Below, one piece after another: positions 1 through 6,657 of a stretch of 21,436 nucleotides of DNA; within the stretch, counting starts at the first letter, position 1, and each line of letters starts with the position of its first letter. Position numbers and translations under genes: made by a program. Below the pieces are notes generated by a model. That model did no database searches, was not told the origin of the DNA, and was given only the letters and a program-made list of their open reading frames with translations. The stretch is taken from the NCBI GenBank assembly GCA_046484325.1, contig JAWOJB010000081.1, positions 1 through 21,436 on the forward strand, written 5' to 3'. The DNA comes from JAWOJB01 sp046484325 (GTDB lineage Bacteria; Actinomycetota; Acidimicrobiia; Spongiisociales; ZC4RG35).

Positions 1-2
1 AC

Positions 3-1409
3 CTCGAGCGCTATTTCCGGGCCATGTCGCTGCTCGGCAACGAGAACTTCTCCGTCGGTTACGGCGACACCATGCTGCTGGCCGCCCTCGTCGCCCGGCC
101 GCTCAGCGAGCGCCCCGACCTGGTCGAGGCCTGGACCCTGGTCTACGAGCCCACCGCCTTCCTGGTCGGGATGGCCGACGACTACACCCCCTTCGAGCTG
201 GGCACCGCGCTCGACCCCCTCGTTCCTGGCTGGCGGGACGACCCCACCCTGCTCGACGAGGACGTCGCAGCCGAGGCCGGCCGGGCCCTGCTGGCCCTGA
301 GGTCGGTGGGCATCGACGAGGACGCCGCCTCGGTGCGGATCATGGGGGTCCGGTTCGTGGTCGACTCCTACGTCTACGACCAGCTCCGGTTCCCCTTCGT
401 CGGCGATCCGCCATTCGGCCGCCGATATGCCACCCCGCTCGACCTGGTCGCCACGTTCGGGTCCGAACTCGCCTACCGGATCATGGACGAGGAGGGCTAC
501 CTCACCGGCGAGTGGGCCGACGTCGGCCTCACCGACCCCGAAACCGGGGAGCATTGGACCAACTACGACGACCAGCTGGCGATGCTCACCGGCATGCTCT
601 CGGCCCGGGCGCCCGGTGACTGGGCTGCCACCGTCTACGACGCCTGGCTCTACGCCTTCGAGCCGGTGTGGACCCGCCACGGGGCGGCCTACCCCGACTT
701 CATGCGGACCGAGGCGTGGGAGCGGAAGGGCCTCCAGACCGGGCTCGGCTCCTACACCGAGCTCAAGCACGACACGGTGCTGTACGCCAAGCAGTCGTTC
801 GCCGCCGAGGGGGACTTCCAGCCGGTCGAGTACCCCGAGCCCCGGCACTGGGTGGAGCCCAACCCGGTGGCGTTCGCCCGGATGCGGGCAGTCGTCGGGT
901 TGCTCGACGCCGGCCTGAGCGCCCGGGGCCTGCTGCCGGAGGAGAGCGCCAACGCCGGGCTGCTCGACGCCCTCGACTCCTTCCTCGGCCGTCTGGAACG
1001 GCTCGCCTACGACGAGCTGGCCGGACGTCCGATCTCCGACGCCGACAACGAGTGGCTCGGCACGGTCGGCTCGACGATGGAGGCACTGTGGATCCGGTCG
1101 GCGGATCCACTCGAGGAGATCGGCGAGGGGTTCCCCAACCAGGACCTCGACTCGGCGCTGGTCGTCGACGTGATGCGCACCACCTACCACATCCTCGAGA
1201 TCGGCACCGGCCGCTTCGACTCGCTGTACGTGCTCGTCCCCGACGACGATGGCCGCTTCCAGGTGGCGAGAGGCGGGGTCTACTCCTACTACGAGTTCTG
1301 GCGGGGCGCCGAGGAGGGCCGGCTCACCGACGAGGAGTGGCGGACGATCCTCGACACCGCCCCGCCCGAGCGGCCACCCTGGCAGACGACGCTCTTCCCG
1401 TCCGGCTGA
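3..1409 (+). CDS. DUF3160 family protein, 5'-truncated by the window edge
   Basis: The reading frame is already open at base 3 (L-E-R-Y-F-R-A before the first ATG at 24), so the gene begins upstream and the ATG at 24 is internal. Family-typical stretches seen are YEPTAFLVGMADDYTPFE near residue 42 of the ATG-numbered part, TELKHDTVLYAKQS near 243 and WVEPNPVAFARM near 274. These match my recollection of DUF3160, a family of roughly 700-800 aa, so about the last 469 residues are present. The function of the family is unknown; members are often secreted, but the N-terminus is not visible here. The stop is TGA at 1407-1409. It faces the pirin gene convergently across about 217 bp. Confidence 0.8.
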   Translation, partial: LERYFRAMSLLGNENFSVGYGDTMLLAALVARPLSERPDLVEAWTLVYEPTAFLVGMADDYTPFELGTALDPLVPGWRDDPTLLDEDVAAEAGRALLALRSVGIDEDAASVRIMGVRFVVDSYVYDQLRFPFVGDPPFGRRYATPLDLVATFGSELAYRIMDEEGYLTGEWADVGLTDPETGEHWTNYDDQLAMLTGMLSARAPGDWAATVYDAWLYAFEPVWTRHGAAYPDFMRTEAWERKGLQTGLGSYTELKHDTVLYAKQSFAAEGDFQPVEYPEPRHWVEPNPVAFARMRAVVGLLDAGLSARGLLPEESANAGLLDALDSFLGRLERLAYDELAGRPISDADNEWLGTVGSTMEALWIRSADPLEEIGEGFPNQDLDSALVVDVMRTTYHILEIGTGRFDSLYVLVPDDDGRFQVARGGVYSYYEFWRGAEEGRLTDEEWRTILDTAPPERPPWQTTLFPSG

Positions 1410-1458
1410 CGGCGGGGCCATGCACCCCGACCCCTGGGCTCTCGACGAGAATCGGGGC

Positions 1459-1521
1459 GTGGACGACTTCGTGGTGGCCCGCAACCCCGGTCGCCGCCGT
1501 CGACGCCGGTGCCGGGACTGA
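1459..1521 (+). pseudogene. Possible 5' relic of a DDFVVARNP-type actinobacterial gene
   Basis: A GTG at 1459 opens V-D-D-F-V-V-A-R-N-P, then runs into an arginine tract (G-R-R-R-R-R-R-C-R-D) and stops at 1519-1521. The first ten residues resemble the start of a conserved actinobacterial protein that I recall beginning (M)DDFVVARNPDPDS. The match ends abruptly after N-P, so this would be a truncated 5' end. An in-frame ATG at 1420 gives a 33-aa ORF, but it has no convincing ribosome binding site. This rests on memory of one short motif and could be chance. Confidence 0.3.
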
Positions 1522-1574
1522 CGACCCCCCTACCCGCTTTGGGTGGCTAGTCCCCCGGCCGAAGACTGGAGGAC

Positions 1575-1604
1575 AGAGCCTGGGCTCGCCCAACCAGCCT
1601 GCTC
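1575..1604. terminator. Possible bidirectional terminator hairpin between convergent genes
   Basis: Between the DUF3160 stop and the pirin stop there is TGGG-CTCG-CCCA (1581-1592), flanked by AGAGC (1575-1579) and GCTCT (about 1600-1604), which could form an outer stem. There is no T-tract. It is placed by context only. The rest of 1522-1626 shows no gene. Confidence 0.25.
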
Positions 1605-1626
1605 TCCCAGCCGGCGACCGTCGTCG

Positions 1627-2364
1627 CTAGAAGCGGTTCCTCCACACCCCGACCGGCTCGAACTCCATGGGGACGTCCACCAGGATCAGCTCGACCGGTT
1701 CCCGAGCCGTGATCGTCAGCTCGGGTCGATCGGTGACCTTGGCGGCATCACCGGTCTCGAGGTCATGATCGTCGAGTCCGGCGGCCCCTTCGATCAGGTA
1801 GAGATACGCGCCGCGGCCTTCGCCGGGGTGATGCGTCACCTCGATGCCCGCATCGAGCGACGCCACGTACACATACGCGTCCTGATGCACCCGGACGGCG
1901 TCGCCTCCGGCCGGCGACAGCACCTGGAGGAGCCGGTTGTGGCGATCGTCACGGCTGAACACCTTCTGTTCGACGGCGGGTGTCAGGTTGGCTGTGTCGG
2001 GGAGGATCCAGATCTGGATGAACCGCATCGGCAGGTCCTCCGATGCGTTCCGCTCCGAGTGGAGCGCACCCGACCCGAGAGTCATCCTCTGGACCGAACC
2101 GGCGGGAAGAGGACCGAAGGCCCCACCCACATTGTCCTCATGCCCGAACAGACCCTCGACGACGTAGGTGATACCTTCGACGTCTCGATGGGGATGGAGG
2201 GGCCAGACCGCTCCGGGGATGAGCCGGTCATCATTGAAGACCCGCATGGCCCCGAAGCCTTCGTTCTTGGGGTCCCGGTAGTGGTCGAACGAGAAGTGCC
2301 ACCTGGCCCGGAACCAGCCACCTTCCACGTCGTGGATCTCGCCGTCCCGTCGGATCTCGATCAC
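1627..2364 (-). CDS. Pirin family bicupin protein (quercetinase-like)
   Basis: A 245-aa pirin-type bicupin, the usual length being about 230-290. The N-terminal cupin carries the metal-binding set His57 and His59 (L-H-P-H-R-D), His102 and Glu104 (A-L-H-S-E). The second cupin (about 140-240) lacks an obvious metal set, as in the YhaK/YhhW group. Relatives have quercetin 2,3-dioxygenase or redox-sensing roles; the substrate here is unknown. The start is GTG at 2364, chosen because AGGAGGTGA lies 6 nt upstream and the homology begins at once (MIEIRRDGEIHDVEGGWF). The gene stands alone, is cytoplasmic and is convergent with the DUF3160 gene. Confidence 0.9.
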   Translation of the reverse strand: MIEIRRDGEIHDVEGGWFRARWHFSFDHYRDPKNEGFGAMRVFNDDRLIPGAVWPLHPHRDVEGITYVVEGLFGHEDNVGGAFGPLPAGSVQRMTLGSGALHSERNASEDLPMRFIQIWILPDTANLTPAVEQKVFSRDDRHNRLLQVLSPAGGDAVRVHQDAYVYVASLDAGIEVTHHPGEGRGAYLYLIEGAAGLDDHDLETGDAAKVTDRPELTITAREPVELILVDVPMEFEPVGVWRNRF

Positions 2365-2459
2365 ACGTCACCTCCTCTCAGGTCCAATCTTCTCAGAGAG
2401 TTCGTCCCGTGTCATCGTGAACCGGCGACGAAGCCCCGGAGCGAAAACCTCGGCGGGCA

Positions 2460-2619
2460 ACCGTCGCTCCGTACGACGGCGACTTCGTCGACTGCATGTC
2501 CGAGGTGGCGCAGTACATCTGCGACAAGTACGGCAAGTTCCCCGGGATTCCGCAGCACGATCATGCTCCCCGGGTTCGTGCGGGCCCACCACCTCGACAC
2601 CCGACTTTCTACGACACCG
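2460..2619 (+). pseudogene. Decayed internal fragment of an unidentified conserved protein
   Basis: The + strand encodes T-V-A-P-Y-D-G-D-F-V-D-C-M-S-E-V-A-Q-Y-I-C-D-K-Y-G-K-F-P-G from about 2460. It then slips frame into T-I-M-L-P-G-F-V-R-A-H-H-L-D-T and slips again into F-Y-D-T. Joined, these give a sensible protein segment resembling a conserved actinobacterial family whose members I recall with 'KFPGTVPTIMLPGFVQAHHLDTEFYDT'. At least three small indels separate the pieces: near 2543, an extra C near 2601 and an extra T near 2607. There is no start, and the 3' side is cut off where the dispersed repeat begins at 2620. The function of the family is not known to me. The remainder of 2365-2460 shows no gene. 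Confidence 0.55.
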
Positions 2620-2672
2620 CCGTTCATTGAGCAACGGCGTGGGCTGGAGCCTCGTAGTTGCTCAATGAACGG
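2620..2672. repeat. Dispersed 3'-end inverted repeat, copy A
   Basis: The best preserved copy: a perfect 16-bp inverted repeat (arms CCGTTCATTGAGCAAC and its complement at 2657-2672) enclosing 21 nt with an inner GGC-TGGA-GCC hairpin. It lies 36 nt beyond the stop of the MDR gene (2709, - strand). See copies at 4206, 7483, 7667, 10883, 16018 and 17997. Confidence 0.9.
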
Positions 2673-2708
2673 TCAGCCGAAGCCCGAAAACCCGGTCGGC
2701 GGCGCCGT

Positions 2709-3680
2709 TCAGACGGTGATGACCACCTTGCCCCGGGCGTGCCCGGCGGCGAGGTAGGCCACCGCATCGCCGGCGCCGGCCAGGGGGTACGCACGGTCGA
2801 TGACCGAGCGGACCGTGCCCGCCGACAGCATGCCGGCGAGGATGGTGAGGTCGTCGGGGTCCCAGGTTTGGGCGTGGAGCCTGGTCTTGGTCCGGCCGAA
2901 GATCGACGAGGCGGCCGCCCCGAGCATGCGGGGCACACTCGCCAGCCACCTGGTGTCGAGCCGCCCACCGTTCGGGACGAGGATGCCGCCGGGGGCGAGA
3001 ACCGCCCGGGTCTCGGAGATCGACCGGTTGGCGGCGTTGTCGAAGACGACGTCGAAGCGGCCGGTGAGCCGGGTGAAGTCCTCCCGGGTGTAGTCGATCA
3101 CCTGGTCGGCTCCGAGGGCCCTCGCCTGCTCCACGTTCGGCGGGCTGCACACCGCGGTCACCTCGGCTCCCAGCGACTTGGCGATCTGGATCGCATAGGT
3201 GCCCACACCCCCCGAGGCGCCATTCACCAGCACCCGGCGTCCCGGCCCCACCCCACCCGCGTCTCGCAGGCCCTGCAGCGCGGTCAGCCCGGCGGTGGGA
3301 ACGGCGGCGGCGCTCTCGAAGCCGAGCCCGTCGGGCATCGGCGCCAGTCGCCGCTCGGGGGCGGCGGCGAGCTCGGCGAACGTGCCGCGGCCGCCGCCAA
3401 ACACCCGCTCCCCCGGCCGGAAACGGGTGACCCGGGCGCCCACCCGATCGACGGTGCCGGCGAGGTCCTGTCCGATGACCGGCCGGCGGGGCCGCACCAG
3501 GCCGTAGGCGGGACGAACCAGGTACGGGGTGCCCCGCACGACCGCGACGTCGCCGGCGTTGACCCCGGCGGCGTGGACCCGCACCAGCACCTCGCCGTTC
3601 CCGATGGTCGGTGGATCGACCTCCCGCACGGCGAGGACCTGCTCGGGAAGCCCGTAGGCGAAGCGGGTGACCGCCTTCAC
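2709..3680 (-). CDS. MDR-superfamily NAD(P)-dependent alcohol dehydrogenase / quinone oxidoreductase
   Basis: A 323-aa medium-chain reductase of the zinc-independent quinone-oxidoreductase type: a GroES-like N-terminus (GEVLVRVHAAGVNAGDVAVVRG), then the nucleotide-binding motif NGASGGVG (about residue 148), GADQVIDYTREDF and a C-terminus of the usual kind (ARGKVVITV). No structural-zinc cysteine cluster is visible. It would catalyse NAD(P)H-dependent reduction of quinones or enones in the cytosol; the substrate is unknown. The frame stays open upstream to 3926, but homology starts at the GTG at 3680 (VKAVTRFAYGLPEQVL), one base after the TGA of the nitroreductase gene. The two genes are thus translationally coupled and share the promoter near 4180. 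Confidence 0.9.
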   Translation of the reverse strand: MKAVTRFAYGLPEQVLAVREVDPPTIGNGEVLVRVHAAGVNAGDVAVVRGTPYLVRPAYGLVRPRRPVIGQDLAGTVDRVGARVTRFRPGERVFGGGRGTFAELAAAPERRLAPMPDGLGFESAAAVPTAGLTALQGLRDAGGVGPGRRVLVNGASGGVGTYAIQIAKSLGAEVTAVCSPPNVEQARALGADQVIDYTREDFTRLTGRFDVVFDNAANRSISETRAVLAPGGILVPNGGRLDTRWLASVPRMLGAAASSIFGRTKTRLHAQTWDPDDLTILAGMLSAGTVRSVIDRAYPLAGAGDAVAYLAAGHARGKVVITV

Positions 3681-3681
3681 G

Positions 3682-4092
3682 TCAGGTCCTCGGGGAGCCG
3701 ATGGGCTCGGTGGCCGGCCGGCGGGCGACGACGTCCATCTGCAGGAACTCGTCGATCCGGAGGAACCCGGGCGGCGGCGTGGCGACCCCGTCCAGCAGCT
3801 GCATGGCCGTCTCGCCGGGGATGATCCTCGGTGCCGACAGCTCGACCACCTCGTCGCCGACCTCGAGGCTCGCCGACCCGGCGACGAGGATGTTCTGGGC
3901 CCAGTCGCACCGCGAGCCGTAGACAAGGACGAAGACGAAGGTCCCGTCGACCTCGTGCGCCCCGAGCGGCGTTCGGTAGGTGCGGCCCGACGACCGTCCC
4001 ACGTGGGTGATGACCTGCCACCTTCCGTTCTCGAGGGCCCCGGGGTTGAACACCCGCTTGTTGATCTGGCCCCACCAGCGTGGCATCGGCAT
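3682..4092 (-). CDS. Deazaflavin (F420)-dependent nitroreductase family protein
   Basis: A 136-aa member of the F420H2-dependent quinone/nitroreductase (Ddn-like) family. It shows the family pattern R-V-F-N-P, then WQVITHVGRSSGRTYRTPLG (the segment that contacts F420 in relatives), then a split-barrel body with W-A-Q-N-I-L-V-A-G. It is expected to reduce quinones or nitro compounds with F420H2, as in mycobacterial homologues. I chose the ATG at 4092 (MPMPRWWGQINK) because GGAGGGGAG lies about 6 nt upstream and family members begin near here. A GTG at 4140 would add 16 acidic residues but has AGGAGG directly abutting it. It is first in an operon with the MDR gene, with a 1-nt gap. Confidence 0.87.
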   Translation of the reverse strand: MPMPRWWGQINKRVFNPGALENGRWQVITHVGRSSGRTYRTPLGAHEVDGTFVFVLVYGSRCDWAQNILVAGSASLEVGDEVVELSAPRIIPGETAMQLLDGVATPPPGFLRIDEFLQMDVVARRPATEPIGSPRT

Positions 4093-4151
4093 CAGCGGCT
4101 CCCCTCCCGTCGCTCGGTCGTCGTCCTCACCATCGCTCACCCTCCTGTGAT

Positions 4152-4182
4152 CTTACGGCGTAAGATAATCGTACACCGTAAG
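4152..4182. promoter_or_regulatory. Tandem TetR-like operators
   Basis: Two 13-bp sites of the form CTTAC-N3-GTAAG lie 18 bp apart centre to centre: CTTACGGCGTAAG (4152-4164) and CGTACACCGTAAG (4170-4182, one mismatch). Half-site length and spacing suit a TetR-type dimer pair. They overlap the promoter of the nitroreductase-MDR operon, so they probably mediate repression. No TetR gene lies in the window. Confidence 0.6.
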
Positions 4183-4190
4183 GTCGTCAA
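4162..4190 (-). promoter_or_regulatory. Promoter of the nitroreductase-MDR operon
   Basis: On the - strand, TTGACG (4190-4185) is followed after 17 bp by TATCTT (4167-4162). The spacer and the -10 box overlap the two TetR-like operators. Transcription would begin near 4155, leaving a leader of about 60 nt to the ATG at 4092. Confidence 0.5.
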
Positions 4191-4205
4191 GCTCTCCCAT
4201 CCGGG

Positions 4206-4257
4206 CGTTCATTGAGCAACGACGTGGCGTGGGGCCACGTATCTGCTCAATCATCGG
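4206..4257. repeat. Dispersed 3'-end inverted repeat, copy B
   Basis: The left arm CGTTCATTGAGCA is intact; the right arm TGCTCAATCATCGG is diverged at its end. The inner hairpin is a perfect 7-bp stem, ACGTGGC/GCCACGT, around GTGGG. It lies 18 nt beyond the stop of the SRPBCC gene (- strand), at the end of the three-gene operon. Confidence 0.85.
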
Positions 4258-4275
4258 TAAGGTCGGCGGCTGCCC

Positions 4276-4707
4276 TCAGGACCGGAAGCGGGCGACCAGC
4301 CGGTCGTAGTCACGGTCGACCGAACGCTGGGCGAGCCGGCGGATCACCGGCGAGAACAGCCGCCACACCCCGCCCGGACCGCCCGAGATCCGGGCCGTCA
4401 CCCGACAGGACTCGGTGTCGACCGGCTCCACCGTCCTCGTCACCTGGATCGGAAAGGTGCTCTCCACCGTGCGGATCGTGATGCTCCGCCCCGGGCTGTG
4501 CTCGGTCACCTCGAACCGGGACGAGATCGTCCTGCCCAGGAACGAGGCCTCCTGAACGTAGACCGACCCCACGCCGATCGGACCGGGGGTGACCCACTCG
4601 CAGCGGCGCATCCCCCGCTGCCAGGTCGGGTTGTTGGCGGCGTCGAAGAAGAACCCGGCGACCTCATCCGCCGGTCGGTCGATCACCCGGGTGGCGAACA
4701 GATCCAT
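4276..4707 (-). CDS. SRPBCC (polyketide cyclase/START-like) family protein
   Basis: A 143-aa helix-grip protein. The N-terminus fits the family (VIDRPADEVAGFFFDAANNPTWQRGM), then come short beta strands (EVTEHSPGRSITIRT) and a long C-terminal helix (VIRRLAQRSVDRDYDRLVARF). Such proteins bind small hydrophobic ligands; a ligand cannot be assigned. The ATG at 4707 has GAGGAA about 7 nt upstream. The preceding gene ends only 24 nt away if its TGA is read through, but 198 nt away if it is not, so the tight spacing supports readthrough. It is last in the operon and is followed by repeat copy B. Confidence 0.85.
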   Translation of the reverse strand: MDLFATRVIDRPADEVAGFFFDAANNPTWQRGMRRCEWVTPGPIGVGSVYVQEASFLGRTISSRFEVTEHSPGRSITIRTVESTFPIQVTRTVEPVDTESCRVTARISGGPGGVWRLFSPVIRRLAQRSVDRDYDRLVARFRS

Positions 4708-4731
4708 TGTCGCTTCCTCGCTTCTCGGTCC

Positions 4732-6150
4732 TCAGGCCGGCTTGCGGGCCCGGAAGTTGACACCCCGGGTGCCGAACTCGACCACCTCAGGGCGGGGCCG
4801 GGCGGCGCCCTCGAAGATGTTCTCGCTCCAGGTGATCTCGAAGTCTTCGAATCCGGCGGCCACGACCGTGGCCTCGAGCTCTGCTTCCAGCAGAGCCCCT
4901 GCGATTCAGTTGGTCCAGAGGTCGATGTTGCGTTTGGCGCCCTCCGGGATCGGACGGCTCACCGTGATGTCGGCGATCTGGGCCCGGCCCCCGGGCCGGA
5001 GCACCCGGAACATCTCGGAGAACACGAGGCTCTTGTCCGGGGACAGGTTCACGGTCCCGTTGGAGATGACCAGGTCGGCCCAGCCGTCGGTCACCGGCAG
5101 CGACTCGGAGTAGCCCTTCCGGAACTCGAGGTTGTACCCCGCCTCCTCCGGCCGGAGGCCGGCCCGCTCCAGCATCGCCTCGGTCATCTCCACCCCGATG
5201 ACGTGTCCGGAGGGGCCGACGGCCATGGCGGCCACCCGGGCGTCCAGCCCGGCCCCCGACCCGATGTCGACGACGTATTCCCCTTCCCGGGGCATGCCCA
5301 TCGAGAACGGGTTGCCGGTGCCGGCGAACGAGGCGATCACCTCCTCGGGGATCGCCTCGAGCCAGGCTCGGTCGTAGCCGTTGACGGCGAGGGCGGTGGG
5401 CCCGGTGTTGAAGTGGTAGCCCCGGGCTGGGTCGTGGGCGACGTCGGTGTACTCGCGGGAGATCTCGTCCCGCAGGATCTGCACGGCGGCGTTGTCATCG
5501 GAGAACCGGGATCGGATGAACGCCTCGTCGTCGCGCACCTCCACCCGGGGCACGAACACGAACGTCCTGAACGTGCCCGTGTCCAGCTCCTCCCGGCCCT
5601 CGACGACCTCTAGGCCCCCGGGCTCGCCCAGGTCCCGGTAGGCCGACTCGGTCATGAGGAGGTACTGGTCCTCGGTCACCGAGTTCTTGGCCAGGCGGTG
5701 CACGGTGATCACGTCCGGCCCGGTCAGGTGGGGATACTCCCCGACCTGGGTGAACATCGCCTCGCCGGAGTGGGCGATCACCTTGAGCTTGAGATTCCCG
5801 ACCACCCGGCAGGCCTCGCAGTTACACACCGAGTACGCCCCGATCTCCACGAGCCGCTGGGCGAAGGTCTGGAACAGGCCCAGCAGCCGTTCGACCAGGT
5901 TCGTGCCCCGCCGGCTCCACACCTCGCCGTCGCCGCTCTTGATGGCATACAGGAACAGGGCGTCGCCCTCCAGTGCGGAGATGCGCAGCGGGACGTCCAC
6001 CTGGCGGATCAGGCTCTCCAGCAGCTCCCGGATGATCGTCTGGCTGTGGCGCAGCTCCTTGTCGTGCTGCACCATGAACCTGGTGTAGCCGCTGATGTCG
6101 GCGAGCATCAGCAGCACGGGATGGGTGTCCTGGTCGGTCCTCGTCGGCAT
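4732..6150 (-). CDS. DUF2652 + ArsM-like SAM methyltransferase, probable selenoprotein (UGA at codon 415)
   Basis: Read as 472 aa with TGA 4908-4906 as selenocysteine. Residues 1-205 are a DUF2652 domain, cyclase-like in outline (ADISGYTRFM at 17-26, LEGDALFLYA at 60-69, C-N-C-E-A-C at 109-114). Residues about 235-472 are a methyltransferase resembling arsenite methyltransferases: motif VVDIGSGAGLD (293-303), IGVEMTEAMLERA, VISNGTVNLSPDKSLVF and VLRPGGR. Relatives read W-T-x-C-I-A-G-A-L where this gene has WTN-TGA-IAGALLEAEL. The frame continues without another stop for 57 codons to a family-like end (RGVNFRARKPA, stop 4734-4732). A SECIS-like hairpin follows the TGA. The ArsM cysteine of I-S-N-C is glycine here, so Sec would be the only chalcogen residue in that part. 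A conventional caller would stop at 4906. The start ATG at 6150 has AGGAGG 5 nt upstream. Arsenic as substrate is not established. Confidence 0.8.
4876..4898 (-). promoter_or_regulatory. SECIS-like hairpin downstream of the in-frame UGA
   Basis: In the mRNA the arms are GGGCUCUGC (4898-4890) and GCAGAGCUC (4884-4876), giving 9 bp with one G-U pair and a 5-nt loop UGGAA (4889-4885). The loop begins 16 nt after the UGA and has G at its second and third positions. This fits the accepted bacterial SECIS rules (loop 3-14 nt, a G in the first two loop bases, 16-37 nt from UGA) and recalls the AGG start of the E. coli fdhF loop. A coding constraint could produce some of this pairing. Confidence 0.7.
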
Positions 6151-6184
6151 TGGATCCTCCTTCTGTACGACGGAGTGCCGCCGC

Positions 6185-6499
6185 TCAGCGGCCTCCCCAC
6201 GGCTCGAACCCCGGGTCGATGACGGTCCCGATCCCCCGGGCGTAGGCGCCGATCGCCTCGCCCACCCCGCCGCAGAGGGTCGGGTAGGGGTAGATGATCC
6301 GACGGAGCCGCGTCACCGGCAGCCGCTCCTGGATCGCCACCGACATGAGCCCCAGCACCTCCCCCCCGCCTGGGGCCACCACCGTGGCCCCGGCGAGCAC
6401 GCCGGCGCTCACGTCCAGGCCGGCGTCGAGCAGTTGGAGAGCGATGTCCTCGCCCCCGGTGCCCAGCCCGACCACGATCACGTCGGTTTCGACGGTCAT
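6185..6499 (-). pseudogene. Internally deleted pyridine nucleotide-disulfide (FAD) oxidoreductase relic
   Basis: A 104-aa ORF fusing two ends of a much larger protein. Residues 1-30 are the FAD-binding Rossmann start (TDVIVVGLGTGGEDIALQLL, G-x-G-x-x-G). From residue 31 it jumps to the C-terminal dimerisation domain of the mercuric reductase/dihydrolipoamide dehydrogenase family (AGVLAGATVVAPGGGEVLG, then IIYPYPTL). Full-length relatives have about 450-470 aa, so roughly 340 residues are missing, including the redox disulfide and the NAD domain, and the deletion kept the frame. The ATG at 6499 still has GGAGG 6 nt upstream, and the next gene starts 34 nt downstream, so it remains translated first in the operon. 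It cannot be an active reductase; a residual role is unknown. Confidence 0.65.
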
Positions 6500-6527
6500 G
6501 CCTGACCTCCGGGAGTCGTCTCTGGGC

Positions 6528-6556
6528 GCGTCGGGCGAGCCCGGCTCGCCCGACGC
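6528..6556. promoter_or_regulatory. Perfect 29-bp palindrome in a divergent promoter region
   Basis: Arms of 14 bp (6528-6541, beginning GCGTCGGGCGAG, and 6543-6556, ending CTCGCCCGACGC) surround a single central C. It lies 29 bp before the selenoprotein-operon start region and about 64 bp before the -10 box of the DUF4242-cyclase gene. It could be an operator for both or a leader hairpin; it follows no stop codon, so a terminator is unlikely. Confidence 0.6.
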
Positions 6557-6619
6557 TCGAACCTACCCCACACGGACCGGCCACGCCCCGGAGAACCGGC
6601 AGGCTGCTGGACAACCCTC

Positions 6620-6625
6620 TAGCCT
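6620..6625 (+). promoter_or_regulatory. -10 box (TAGCCT) of the DUF4242-cyclase gene
   Basis: TAGCCT lies 32 nt before the ATG at 6658, giving a leader of about 26 nt that contains the ribosome binding site GGAGG (6646-6650). The same hexamer serves the genes at 19153 and 19248. No -35 match is evident. Confidence 0.4.
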
Positions 6626-6657
6626 CACCCGGGTTCGGCTGCGGCGGAGGAACGCGG

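Noticed and set aside
4906..6150. Ordinary 414-aa methyltransferase ending at the TGA
   Set aside because: It would lack the C-terminal part of the fold and leave 198 nt of in-frame, family-like coding sequence unexplained.
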